A stretch of DNA of 7,364 bases from JBLIAZ01 sp047631875 (GCA_047631875.1 JBLIAZ010000124.1:1-7364); one strand, 5' to 3'. Shown: positions 1 through 7,274, counted from the first letter of the stretch. The notes: a model not told the origin generated them from the sequence alone. Numbers and translations: made by a program.

Positions 1-383
1 ATCAATTAGGTGCTTATGGTGTTTCTTGTTTAGCTAAGCCGGAGTATAAGGATTCTGTTTTACAAGGAAAAACAACATTAAGCCCAAAAGACATGTACGA
101 TGCTGCAAAACAAGGCGATGCTTTATCGTTGCATGTTTTCAAAAGGGCAGGTAACTTAATTGGTGAAACTTTAGTGAACGTAATGAGGGTGTTAGACATC
201 GATACTTTCTTATTAGGAGGTGGAGTTGCAGGAGCGTTAGAGTTTTTTGAGCCTGCTGCAAGAGAAAAAATAGTAAAAGAATTAGGTACTGGATACTACA
301 CTGATAAATTAGTGATCAAAAGAGCTAAGCTGGAAAACGAAGCTGGTATCTTAGGTGCTGCATCTTTGGTTTACCATAACTAA
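1..383 (+). CDS. ROK-family sugar kinase (glucokinase-like), 3' part only
   Basis: This reading frame is already open at the left edge (first whole codon at base 3) and stops with TAA at 381-383. About 126 C-terminal residues are visible, roughly the last 40% of a ROK protein, which usually has about 300. The visible part has the ROK C-terminal pattern: a helix with GDALSLHVFKRAG, a strand followed by the glycine-rich LLGGGVAG turn that packs against the nucleotide site, and a closing AGILGAASL segment. In this family these proteins phosphorylate glucose or related hexoses, or act as sugar-responsive repressors. The N-terminal part that would separate kinase from repressor (DNA-binding helix, DxGxT phosphate loop, catalytic Asp) lies outside the window. 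The cysteine-rich CxCGxxGCxE zinc motif should fall right at the edge; what is visible there (QLGAYGVSC) does not match its second half, so zinc binding may be lost. The next gene starts 25 nt downstream on the same strand. Confidence 0.85.
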   Translation, partial: QLGAYGVSCLAKPEYKDSVLQGKTTLSPKDMYDAAKQGDALSLHVFKRAGNLIGETLVNVMRVLDIDTFLLGGGVAGALEFFEPAAREKIVKELGTGYYTDKLVIKRAKLENEAGILGAASLVYHN

Positions 384-404
384 GCTGTATATCTACAAAA
401 TTTT

Positions 405-465
405 AGCAATGCCTAAAAAACGAATCATTTTAAAAAGGATTGGTTTTTTAGGCATTGCTTTTTTT
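405..465 (+). terminator. 55-bp palindrome with T-tract over the lipoprotein start codon
   Basis: Bases 405-421 are the exact reverse complement of 443-459 (17 bp, no mismatch). Inside, 423-426 pairs with 438-441 and 428-430 with 434-436, so the arms form 24 pairs with two mismatches around a 3-nt loop. The right arm ends in the first T of a seven-T run (459-465), giving the shape of an intrinsic terminator in the + direction; in the - direction the arm is followed by AAAATTTT, not a T-tract. By position it could end the upstream ROK kinase transcript. The oddity is that it contains the ATG of the next gene (409-411) and codons 1-17 of its signal peptide, so it is also a candidate attenuator or start-codon-masking hairpin. 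The structure is seen directly; the function is inference. Confidence 0.6.
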
Positions 466-2028
466 ATGTCTATTTTGTTGGTGCAATGTGGAATGCGTGG
501 TACGCCAACTGGGGGGCCAAAAGATGAACAGGCTCCACAAATTACAAAAAGTAGTCCCGAAAATTTTTCAACCAATTTTACAGGTAAAAAAATTACTATC
601 AAATTTGACGAGTACGTTCAAATCAAGTCCTTTAAAAAGAATTTTCTGATTTCTCCACCCGTTAAAACCTTTCCAAAATACAGGCTTTCGGGAAAAACGT
701 TGATACTGAGTTTTGACAGCACATTTAATGAAAACACTACTTACACCTTGTTTTTTGGAGAGTCCATTGTTGACTTAAACGAAAACAATGTGTTGGACAG
801 CAACATGTTTGTGTTCTCAACTGGTGACATCTTGGACTCTTTAACTTTGTCAGGAACTATTCATGATGCTTTGACAGAGGAAAATGAAAATGACATGCTG
901 GTTCATTTATATAAAAATTTCGCTGACAGTGCCCCATCAACTGTTCTTCCCACCTATTTTGCTGTGGTTAAAGATGGCCGTTTTAAGTTTACCAATTTAG
1001 CTTCTGGTTCATATAAAATATTCGCTTTAAAGGATGGAAACAACAATTACTTGTATGATTTACCTGATGAAAAAATAGCTTTCTCGGACGAGCTTATGAT
1101 CATTCCAAATGACAGTGATAAAATTGAACTGCACACTTTTCAATCCAAAGCAGAAGAACAAAAAATATTTAAGCCTAGTTCGGAATATTCAGGACAAATA
1201 CTGTTGACATTTAACAAACCTGTCTCTGAAAATTTTCAAATTAATTTCATAGATTCAATTGTGCCAACCGATTCAATTATCGAGCAATGGAACAACGATC
1301 ATGATAGTTTAACGCTTTACAGCGCGTTGTTTAATGCCTCAAATAAGTACTTGCTATCGGTTGCTGTGGATACTCTGACTCGGGATTCATTAAAAGTGAA
1401 GATTGGAAAAAAAGCTTTAGCGTTTAGTGTTTCCACAAATTATAGACCGACGTTTGCGAGTAACTTTAACATGCCTTTAATATTTTCCTTTAACAAACCT
1501 TTAGCAAGTTTTTATGACAGCTGTTTTTACCTAGTAGTAGATAGCGTTACGCATCAAATTACTGGAAATACATTTGATAAAGTAAGTAATCAAGTGAACC
1601 TGAATTACCAATTCAAGGAAAACAGTAACTACAAAATTATTGCGGATTCAGCAGCATTTACGAGCTTATTGGGCGAAACTTTAGACAGTTTAAAGTATGA
1701 TTTTCCTACAAGTAAAGCCAAAGAATTGGGTAACTTAATATTGATATACGATTTCCCTTGGGGAGATAACTACGTATTAGAATTGTTGCAAAATGGAAAA
1801 GTAGTACAGCAGTTTATAATCAGTAATAATAAAGGAACCATCGACATGCTGGGACTTCTTCCAGCCAAGTACAGCCTTAAAATTGTAATTGATGAAAACG
1901 CAGATAAACGATGGTCTCCAGGAAGCTACATTCAGCACAAACAATCAGAAGAGGTGAAGCTTTACTCAGGTCCTGTTAACATCAGAGCAAATTGGGATGT
2001 GGAAGTTGTTTGGGAAGCAAAAGAATAA
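409..2028 (+). CDS. Ig-like (SbsA/Big_5-type) domain lipoprotein
   Basis: This is a 539-residue predicted lipoprotein. The frame is open further upstream (ATG at 355), but that start would overlap the ROK gene and put 18 extra residues before the signal; ATG 409 gives a normal one: K3-K4-R5 and K9-R10, a hydrophobic stretch about 11-25, then LVQC with Cys27 as the lipidated residue. Gln at -1 is unusual for a lipobox. After Cys comes a GTPTGGPKD motif (31-39), which I recognise from a large Bacteroidetes family of Ig-like lipoproteins. Residues about 44-138 fit a bacterial Ig-like (Big_5) domain (IKFDEYVQI, ISPP, TLILSF, TTYTLFFGESI). About 145-245 looks like a second beta-sandwich (FTNLASGSYKIFALKD), and the C-terminus (about 483-536) has another such segment with DENADKRW and RANWDVEVVW. 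No catalytic motif is visible; probably a structural or binding protein in the outer membrane or periplasm. The signal-peptide codons lie in a strong palindrome. Confidence 0.85.
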   Translation: MPKKRIILKRIGFLGIAFFMSILLVQCGMRGTPTGGPKDEQAPQITKSSPENFSTNFTGKKITIKFDEYVQIKSFKKNFLISPPVKTFPKYRLSGKTLILSFDSTFNENTTYTLFFGESIVDLNENNVLDSNMFVFSTGDILDSLTLSGTIHDALTEENENDMLVHLYKNFADSAPSTVLPTYFAVVKDGRFKFTNLASGSYKIFALKDGNNNYLYDLPDEKIAFSDELMIIPNDSDKIELHTFQSKAEEQKIFKPSSEYSGQILLTFNKPVSENFQINFIDSIVPTDSIIEQWNNDHDSLTLYSALFNASNKYLLSVAVDTLTRDSLKVKIGKKALAFSVSTNYRPTFASNFNMPLIFSFNKPLASFYDSCFYLVVDSVTHQITGNTFDKVSNQVNLNYQFKENSNYKIIADSAAFTSLLGETLDSLKYDFPTSKAKELGNLILIYDFPWGDNYVLELLQNGKVVQQFIISNNKGTIDMLGLLPAKYSLKIVIDENADKRWSPGSYIQHKQSEEVKLYSGPVNIRANWDVEVVWEAKE

Positions 2029-2075
2029 ATTCCTTTACTTCGTTTGTCTTAGCATTAGATTAATCTTTTGATTCT

Positions 2076-3317
2076 TTGAAAAGGAAAATTTACATTTTAT
2101 TCTCAGTGCTTGTTTGCTCTATTTTAATGTGGGTAAATGTATCGTTGTATTTTAATACTCAAGGAAAAGGCATGACTAAAAATCATGAGCTGATCGCTAG
2201 ATTAAACTTTTTAGAGGAGGAATTAAAGCAAAATGATCTAGGTGATAGAATGCAATCGTTATTTCCTGAAGGTAAAGTTTTTGTTAACGCCCTTTATGGC
2301 CTTAGTTGGTGTGAAGTAGCAAGGCAATCAGACAAATCCAGTGATTTATACGCGCGGTCTTTGGTTGAAGCCCGCTTTGCTTATTCAGAGATCATTGCAG
2401 ATGATTGCAAGCTCTCGTTTCCAATTTATTTAGATCCAGAATACGGGATTTTTTACCAAGGTTGGTCAAATTACTTGCTTTCAAATATATTGGACGTTCA
2501 AGACTCTTCAACGATAACAGAAGATGAATTTACTAGTTCCCAATACAAGTGCGGCATTATATCCGATGCAATCAAAAGCGCGTCCTCCCCTTATATTGAA
2601 ACTTATCAAGGGCAATCTTGGCCCGCGGATGTGTCCATAGCAATTGCTTCCTTAAGCTTAGTGAAAACAGAGGAGCATAAAATCTTAATCAACAAGTGGG
2701 TTGAAGATGTAAAACAACATTTGGACGAATACACAGGTATGATTCCTCACAAAACCAACCCTGCTACTGGTGAAACTATTGAAGGTGCCAGAGGTTGCTC
2801 CAGCTCACTCATACTGCGAATGCTTTCTGAAATTGACAAATCATTTGCTGATGAACAACTTAAACTGTATCAAAACTCATTCTTATTCACTCGGTTGGGC
2901 CTTCCTGCTATCAGAGAATATCCTAAAGGAAAATCCGGTTGGGGAGATATTGACTCTGGTCCTGTGGTATTTGGAGTAGGCTTTGCCGGCACAATTGTAG
3001 GGGTCAGTGCCTTTCAAAAACTTGGTCATCAGCAGCAAGCTGATGCGCTATATAGCACTGTTACCTCTTTTGGTTTTGAGACAAAGTTTGGCAATGAAAA
3101 GCACGTCTTAGCAGGATTGTTACCTATGGGTGATGCTTTTTTAACTTGGTCGAGACTATCAATTAATAACAACACTATGTTTACTAATTATCCAGTAATT
3201 AAAGGTGGTTTAGGAAGTTGGAGGTTAATGTTCAACTTGTGGAGTCTTTTGCTAATGTTTAGTATTACTCTTCCAATGTACTTAAAACTACCTGTTACAA
3301 GGAAACGAAAAAAGTAA
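2076..3317 (+). CDS. unrecognised protein anchored by a membrane helix at each end
   Basis: This encodes 413 residues with no function I can name. The start is TTG at 2076: an in-frame stop lies at 2061-2063, there is no ATG between, and the first internal ATG (2127) would cut off the basic K2-R3-K4 and half of the N-terminal helix. Helix one is about residues 5-25 and helix two about 384-404; both flanking tails are basic (KRK at the start, TRKRKK at the end), so both ends should be cytoplasmic and the roughly 350-residue middle outside. The middle appears mostly alpha-helical, with motifs typical of conserved enzyme cores: FYQGWSNYLL (126-135), YQGQSWPADVSIAIASL (177-193), EGARGCSSSL (236-245), REYPKGKSGWGDIDSGPVVFG (280-300) and LPMGDAFLTWSR (349-360). 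The aromatic/acidic helical pattern recalls alpha/alpha-barrel proteins such as six-hairpin glycosidases or linalool dehydratase/isomerase, but this is a guess from shape. It lies 47 nt after the lipoprotein gene and may share its transcript. Confidence 0.8.
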   Translation: MKRKIYILFSVLVCSILMWVNVSLYFNTQGKGMTKNHELIARLNFLEEELKQNDLGDRMQSLFPEGKVFVNALYGLSWCEVARQSDKSSDLYARSLVEARFAYSEIIADDCKLSFPIYLDPEYGIFYQGWSNYLLSNILDVQDSSTITEDEFTSSQYKCGIISDAIKSASSPYIETYQGQSWPADVSIAIASLSLVKTEEHKILINKWVEDVKQHLDEYTGMIPHKTNPATGETIEGARGCSSSLILRMLSEIDKSFADEQLKLYQNSFLFTRLGLPAIREYPKGKSGWGDIDSGPVVFGVGFAGTIVGVSAFQKLGHQQQADALYSTVTSFGFETKFGNEKHVLAGLLPMGDAFLTWSRLSINNNTMFTNYPVIKGGLGSWRLMFNLWSLLLMFSITLPMYLKLPVTRKRKK

Positions 3318-3338
3318 GTACACGTTTAAAGTGAAAGC

Positions 3339-3371
3339 AAAAAAAATGCCTGGACATCACGCCAGGCATTT
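3339..3371 (-). terminator. intrinsic terminator between convergent genes, mainly for gyrB
   Basis: A perfect 10-bp stem (3344-3353 with 3362-3371, core TGCCTGG/CCAGGCA) closes an 8-nt loop. Read on the - strand, the hairpin runs straight into eight T residues (complement of the A run 3339-3346), which is a strong terminator placed 23 nt after the gyrB stop codon. Read on the + strand the stem is followed only by TGACAA, so it would stop the upstream 413-residue gene less efficiently, though its position 26 nt past that stop suggests it serves both. Confidence 0.9.
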
Positions 3372-3393
3372 GACAACTGCATCATAAACAAAA

Positions 3394-5355
3394 TTACGCG
3401 TCTATGTTAGCGTACTTTGCATTTTGTTCAATAAATTCTCTTCTTGGTGGTACTTCATCACCCATTAGCATGGAGAAAGTCCTGTCTGCTTCTTGAGCAT
3501 TCTCAATTTGAACTTGTCTTAATGTTCTATACTCTGGATCCATAGTGGTTGACCAAAGCTGCTCAGCGTTCATTTCTCCAAGTCCTTTATAACGTTGAAT
3601 ACCTACACTAGTATCTTTTCCCGCTCCTTTCAATTCAGCTACAGCTACATCTCTTTCAGCATCATCCCAACAATACCTGCTGTTGTTTCCTTTTTTCACT
3701 AAATACAGTGGAGGAGTTGCTATATATATGTAACCATGTTCAATTAACTCTTTCATGTGCCTGAAAAAGAAAGTCAATATTAAAGTGGCAATGTGAGAAC
3801 CGTCAATATCAGCATCACACATAATAACTACTTTGTGGTATCTTAATTTTTCAATGTTCAAGGCTTTTGAGTCTTCCTCGGTTCCAATCGTTACACCTAA
3901 CGCAGTATAAATATTTTTAATTTCTTCGTTTTCGAGCACCTTGTGTTGCATGGCTTTTTCCACGTTTAAGATTTTACCTCTTAATGGTAAAATAGCCTGA
4001 AACATCCTGTCACGTCCTGATTTAGCAGTACCACCTGCCGAATCTCCCTCCACTAAATACAATTCGGAAAGCGAAGGGTCCTTTGATGTACAATCAGACA
4101 ATTTCCCAGGTAATCCACCAATAGAAAAAACTGTTTTCCTTTGCACTAACTCACGTGCTTTAGTTGCAGCATGTCTTGCTTGTGCTGCTAATATCACTTT
4201 GTCAATGATAATTTTTGCCTCCGACGGATGCTCCTCTAAATAATTCTTAAGTGATTCACTAACTCCTTGATCAACTGGAGCGCTGACTTCTCTGTTTCCT
4301 AATTTTGATTTCGTTTGCCCTTCAAACTGGGGTTCTGCTACTTTAACAGACACTACAGCTGTTAATCCTTCCCTAAAATCATCACTGCTTATATCAAACT
4401 TCAATTTCGACAAGTACCCTGACTTATCAGCAAAGCTCTTCAGGGTCCTGGTTAAACCTCTTCTGAAACCAGATAAATGTGTTCCGCCTTCTTGTGTACA
4501 GATGTTATTTACATACGAGTGAATGTTTTCACTGTAGGAAGTATTATATGAAATAGCAACCTCAACAGGAACTCCTCCTTTTTCTCCTTCAAAGTAAATC
4601 ACGTCTGGAATTAAGGTTTCCCTTGCTGAGTCCAAGTATTTTACGAATTCTGTTAAACCTTCTTCCGAATGAAAAGTTTCTTCTTTAAAATTTCCTTCTT
4701 CATCTTTAGCGCTTTCTCTTAAATCACTTAAAATAATTTTGATCCCTTTATTTAAAAAGGACAATTCTCGCATTCTTTTCGCAAGAATGTCATACTCATA
4801 TACTGTTTCAACAAAAATAGAAGCATCAGGCTGAAAGATAACTTGCGTCCCTTGCTCTGTTGTTTCTCCAATTTGTTTTACATCATACTGCGGTTTACCA
4901 ATGCAATACTCTTGTTGAAACTCTTTTCCGTCTCGGTAAACACTAACTTTCAGATCCGTAGACAATGCATTCACACATGAAACACCCACACCATGCAAAC
5001 CACCAGACACCTTGTAAGTATCTTTGTCAAATTTACCTCCTGCATGAAGCACAGTCATTACTACCTCCAAAGCAGACTTACCCATTTTGGTATTCATTGA
5101 AGTAGGAATACCTCTACCATTATCTTTTACCGTAATAGAGTTTCCTTCATTAATGCTTACTGATATCTTATCGCAGTAGCCAGCCATTGCTTCATCAATG
5201 GAGTTGTCAACGACTTCATACACTAAATGATGCAGTCCCTTGGTTGCAATGTCACCAATGTACATCGCAGGTCTTTTCCTTACTGCCTCTAACCCTTCAA
5301 GTACCTGAATACTATCACCTGAATAATCTTTTTTATCTTCCGTAGAATCGCTCAT
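3394..5355 (-). CDS. gyrB: DNA gyrase subunit B
   Basis: A complete 653-residue GyrB, the ATPase and part of the cleavage core of the type II topoisomerase that introduces negative supercoils with GyrA (not in this window). The N-terminal GHKL ATPase shows EVVDNSIDEA (E47 as general base, N51 for Mg), DNGRGIP (D78), the SGGLHGVGVS lid loop (117-126) and QTKSKLGN (347-354, with K349 contacting ATP from the transducer domain). The TOPRIM domain shows LVEGDSAGG (E436) and CDADIDGSH (D514, D516, D518), the metal-binding residues for DNA cleavage. RYKGLGEMNAEQLW (588-601) is the usual C-terminal signature. QTKSKLGN and PGKLSDCTSKDPSLSELYLVEG fit GyrB better than ParE. It lacks the roughly 170-residue insertion of enterobacterial GyrB (about 800 residues), as is normal outside Proteobacteria. 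The ATG at 5355 begins just before the conserved region. It sits alone, apart from dnaA/recF, with its own probable promoter and terminator. Confidence 0.98.
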   Translation of the reverse strand: MSDSTEDKKDYSGDSIQVLEGLEAVRKRPAMYIGDIATKGLHHLVYEVVDNSIDEAMAGYCDKISVSINEGNSITVKDNGRGIPTSMNTKMGKSALEVVMTVLHAGGKFDKDTYKVSGGLHGVGVSCVNALSTDLKVSVYRDGKEFQQEYCIGKPQYDVKQIGETTEQGTQVIFQPDASIFVETVYEYDILAKRMRELSFLNKGIKIILSDLRESAKDEEGNFKEETFHSEEGLTEFVKYLDSARETLIPDVIYFEGEKGGVPVEVAISYNTSYSENIHSYVNNICTQEGGTHLSGFRRGLTRTLKSFADKSGYLSKLKFDISSDDFREGLTAVVSVKVAEPQFEGQTKSKLGNREVSAPVDQGVSESLKNYLEEHPSEAKIIIDKVILAAQARHAATKARELVQRKTVFSIGGLPGKLSDCTSKDPSLSELYLVEGDSAGGTAKSGRDRMFQAILPLRGKILNVEKAMQHKVLENEEIKNIYTALGVTIGTEEDSKALNIEKLRYHKVVIMCDADIDGSHIATLILTFFFRHMKELIEHGYIYIATPPLYLVKKGNNSRYCWDDAERDVAVAELKGAGKDTSVGIQRYKGLGEMNAEQLWSTTMDPEYRTLRQVQIENAQEADRTFSMLMGDEVPPRREFIEQNAKYANIDA

Positions 5356-5415
5356 AAAATTTGTTCTTTTTTGTCCTTTAAACCCGTTGAAAAATACGCC
5401 TCAAAACAGGTAAAA

Positions 5416-5423
5416 CAAATATA
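5416..5423 (-). promoter_or_regulatory. probable gyrB -7 element (Bacteroidetes type)
   Basis: On the - strand these bases read TATATTTG, an exact match to the TAnnTTTG -7 consensus of Bacteroidetes promoters recognised by their primary sigma factor. Transcription would begin a few bases further on, leaving a leader of about 50-55 nt before the gyrB ATG at 5355. A clear TTTG at the -33 position with the usual 17-23 nt spacing is missing; TTTG copies lie nearer than that and the best distant candidate is TTTC about 15 nt away. The leader contains AAAGGA well upstream of the ATG but no properly spaced Shine-Dalgarno site. Confidence 0.45.
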
Positions 5424-5532
5424 AACCAAACCAAAGCTGAAACGACTTAAAAAACAGCGTTTGTGGTGGGTTTTATTAACAAAGAAATTAACATTTTTAC
5501 CGGTGATGGAACTTGGCGGTATGTCATTAGTA

Positions 5533-5572
5533 GATAGTAAACACTAGAGGACAGATTCGAGCTGTGTCTATC
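5533..5572. other. imperfect hairpin in the gyrB/TPR intergenic gap
   Basis: The 311-bp gap 5356-5666 holds no credible gene: the longest ATG frame I see on the + strand here is 13 codons (5506-5547). Apart from the gyrB -7 element and the terminator at 5587-5618, the only structure I find is this one. Bases 5533-5537 (GATAG) pair with 5568-5572, and 5541-5544 (ACAC) pair with 5564-5567 after a 3-nt bulge; an alternative inner stem joins 5551-5554 to 5562-5565 around ATTCGAG. It could be part of a small RNA or of an untranslated leader, or it could be chance. Confidence 0.2.
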
Positions 5573-5586
5573 AATTAAATTGAAGC

Positions 5587-5618
5587 AAAAAGGAGGAGTA
5601 AATACTCCTCCTTTTTTT
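5587..5618 (-). terminator. bidirectional-looking terminator after the TPR gene
   Basis: GGAGGAGT (5592-5599) pairs perfectly with 5604-5611 around a 4-nt loop, and the flanking A run 5587-5591 pairs with the T run that follows, giving 13 bp in total. On the - strand the stem ends in five T residues about 50 nt after the stop of the TPR gene at 5667, so it is the natural end of that transcript and insulates gyrB. On the + strand it is followed by seven T residues and would work at least as well, although no + strand gene lies just upstream. Confidence 0.85.
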
Positions 5619-5666
5619 AATATTTAGCTTTCTAAATCACCTTACATGGCAACTAATTGCCGGTGT

Positions 5667-7274
5667 TTATTTCAATTTAGTATCGTATTTACCACAATGA
5701 TTCTTTATCGCATCTTCCAATGCTTGGGTAGGTTTGTGCTGGGCAATTGTCCAATCACCACAAGCATTCGACATTTCTCCTAACTGAAACTTAGCTACTC
5801 CTCTAAAATAATAAGCGTCATAATAAGTGGGATCGAGCGTAAGCAAATGATCAAACGCAGCTACAGCTTCGGTATTCATACCAGCTCTAACACATGCTTC
5901 TCCCATTTTTTGTAATATCGGCAAGTTGTCCTTTTCCAAAATCAAAACTTCTTTATAATCATGTGCAGCCAAGCTGTCCTTCTTTAGTTTTTCATAAATA
6001 TTGGCACGAAATATATATATCGTGGAATCCTTTTCATTTAATGACAAAGATGTCGTGTAATCATCAATTGCTTTAATGAAGTCTCCCTGCTCCTCATATA
6101 CTTTGGCCCTGTACTTAAACACAGCCCAATAGTTTGGATTAACAACCAAGGCTTTATCAAAATCCTCTAATGCCCCATTATAGTCTTTCTGATCCATTTT
6201 GGTTCTTGCCCTCATGTAATACGTTAATTCATCTCTAGGATTAAAGGCAGCAGCTTTGCTAAAATCATTGACAGCCTCGTTATACAAGCCTAGTTGTCTT
6301 TCGACAAACCCTTTGGTATAATAAATCAAAGGATCAGTGTTGTCAAAAGTAATTGCTTCGTCAAAATCTATCAGGGCCAACTTGTATTCACCCATTTTCG
6401 CATAAGTAATTCCTCGGTTTGTTATGGCAACTACATCCGAACTGTCCAAGTCGATCGCCACTGTAAAATCCCTTATTGCAGCACTGTAGTTACCAATGTT
6501 CGAGTTTGCAGCACCACGACCGTTCAAAGCGGATTTACTTCCAGGGTTTGCCTCGATCTTTTTATTCATCTCGGCGAACTCTTTGGTGATTTCATTAGGA
6601 ATAAGTTCCTCTTTTTGTCCCTCCTTCCCTACTAATTTTATTAACTCCCGAATCCTAGCTGTATCATTTTCCGCAATAGGGGATGCTTCCTGAACTAAAA
6701 CCCATTTTAAAAATGGTCCATAATCATTCAGTTTCGATTCACTTTTTACGTCTTTCTCATCAAATTTATACTCCCAAACTTCTCCTCGTACATCATTAAT
6801 AAACATTCCAGGATAAATTTTAAACCTATTGTCAACCCTGTTTAATCGGTTGTAGTTTGGCAAATACCCCAACTTTCCTTCTAATAATTCAGGGTATATA
6901 AAATAAGATCCTGGTTGTAAACTCAAAGCTAAGTCAATAGATAAATAATCAACATCCCAGCTTGTAGCCTCTTCATCAGCTTTGGCTGCAAATGGTCCAG
7001 CTGTTTTAACTTTTTTACCAGTAGTAGAATTGACTACAACCACTTTAACTTTAACTCCTTTTTTCTTTTGATACATTATACTAAAAGAAGATATAGTAAT
7101 TTGAGTAGCACTAACCAAGCGCTGAGCTCCAGCTTGAGCTAACCACCTGAACTTGTCTTTTGTCACAGATGCATCAACCGGGTAACTTTTAAATGTTTTT
7201 GATGAGGATTTATCTTCACCTGCGTGTGAGAACGCACTGACTAAAATTAAGACTAAAAATAAAGACTTTCGCAT
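5667..7274 (-). CDS. secreted TPR-repeat protein with unusual N-terminal domain
   Basis: The frame opens at TTG 7316 and has ATGs at 7292 and 7274. The ATG at 7274 is preferred because it begins directly with a good Sec signal peptide: R2-K3, a hydrophobic core to about residue 14, and a cleavage site after SHA18. This gives 535 residues. Residues about 20-205 form a non-TPR region rich in predicted strands, with KVKVVVVNSTTGKK, LSLQPGSYFIYPE and YGPFLKWVLV; I do not recognise the fold with certainty. From about 243 to 525 there are eight 34-residue tetratricopeptide repeats, each with the usual A/G at helix positions and a ...A...DF..AI..(D/N) ending. The last has the A-C-x-D-W capping form, and C527 follows. 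Such proteins usually act as protein-binding scaffolds in the periplasm or at the cell surface; the partner is unknown. No T9SS sorting domain is seen at the C-terminus. Its terminator separates it from gyrB. A poor -33/-7-like pair (7342-7345 and 7313-7320) may be the promoter. Confidence 0.85.
   Translation of the reverse strand: MRKSLFLVLILVSAFSHAGEDKSSSKTFKSYPVDASVTKDKFRWLAQAGAQRLVSATQITISSFSIMYQKKKGVKVKVVVVNSTTGKKVKTAGPFAAKADEEATSWDVDYLSIDLALSLQPGSYFIYPELLEGKLGYLPNYNRLNRVDNRFKIYPGMFINDVRGEVWEYKFDEKDVKSESKLNDYGPFLKWVLVQEASPIAENDTARIRELIKLVGKEGQKEELIPNEITKEFAEMNKKIEANPGSKSALNGRGAANSNIGNYSAAIRDFTVAIDLDSSDVVAITNRGITYAKMGEYKLALIDFDEAITFDNTDPLIYYTKGFVERQLGLYNEAVNDFSKAAAFNPRDELTYYMRARTKMDQKDYNGALEDFDKALVVNPNYWAVFKYRAKVYEEQGDFIKAIDDYTTSLSLNEKDSTIYIFRANIYEKLKKDSLAAHDYKEVLILEKDNLPILQKMGEACVRAGMNTEAVAAFDHLLTLDPTYYDAYYFRGVAKFQLGEMSNACGDWTIAQHKPTQALEDAIKNHCGKYDTKLK

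Noticed and set aside
393..602. A 69-codon open frame on the - strand over the lipoprotein start
   Set aside because: It is open mainly because the palindrome at 405-459 makes both strands read alike; it lies within a well-supported lipoprotein gene and its product resembles nothing.
2770..2979. A 69-codon + strand open frame inside the two-helix protein gene
   Set aside because: It is a shifted frame over a longer gene with conserved-looking motifs, and it has no support of its own.
5546..5572. TTCGA loop that looks like a tRNA T-arm
   Set aside because: The stem is only 4 bp, and no anticodon arm, D-arm or acceptor stem can be placed around it on either strand.
5641..5665. Short inverted repeat GGCAA-CTAA-TTGCC near the end of the TPR gene
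   Set aside because: Five base pairs with no T-tract is within chance for this base composition, and a far better terminator follows.
6294..6693. Two overlapping + strand open frames of 113 and 65 codons
   Set aside because: Both are antisense to the TPR gene, whose repeat pattern is clear across the same bases; no start signal or recognisable protein.
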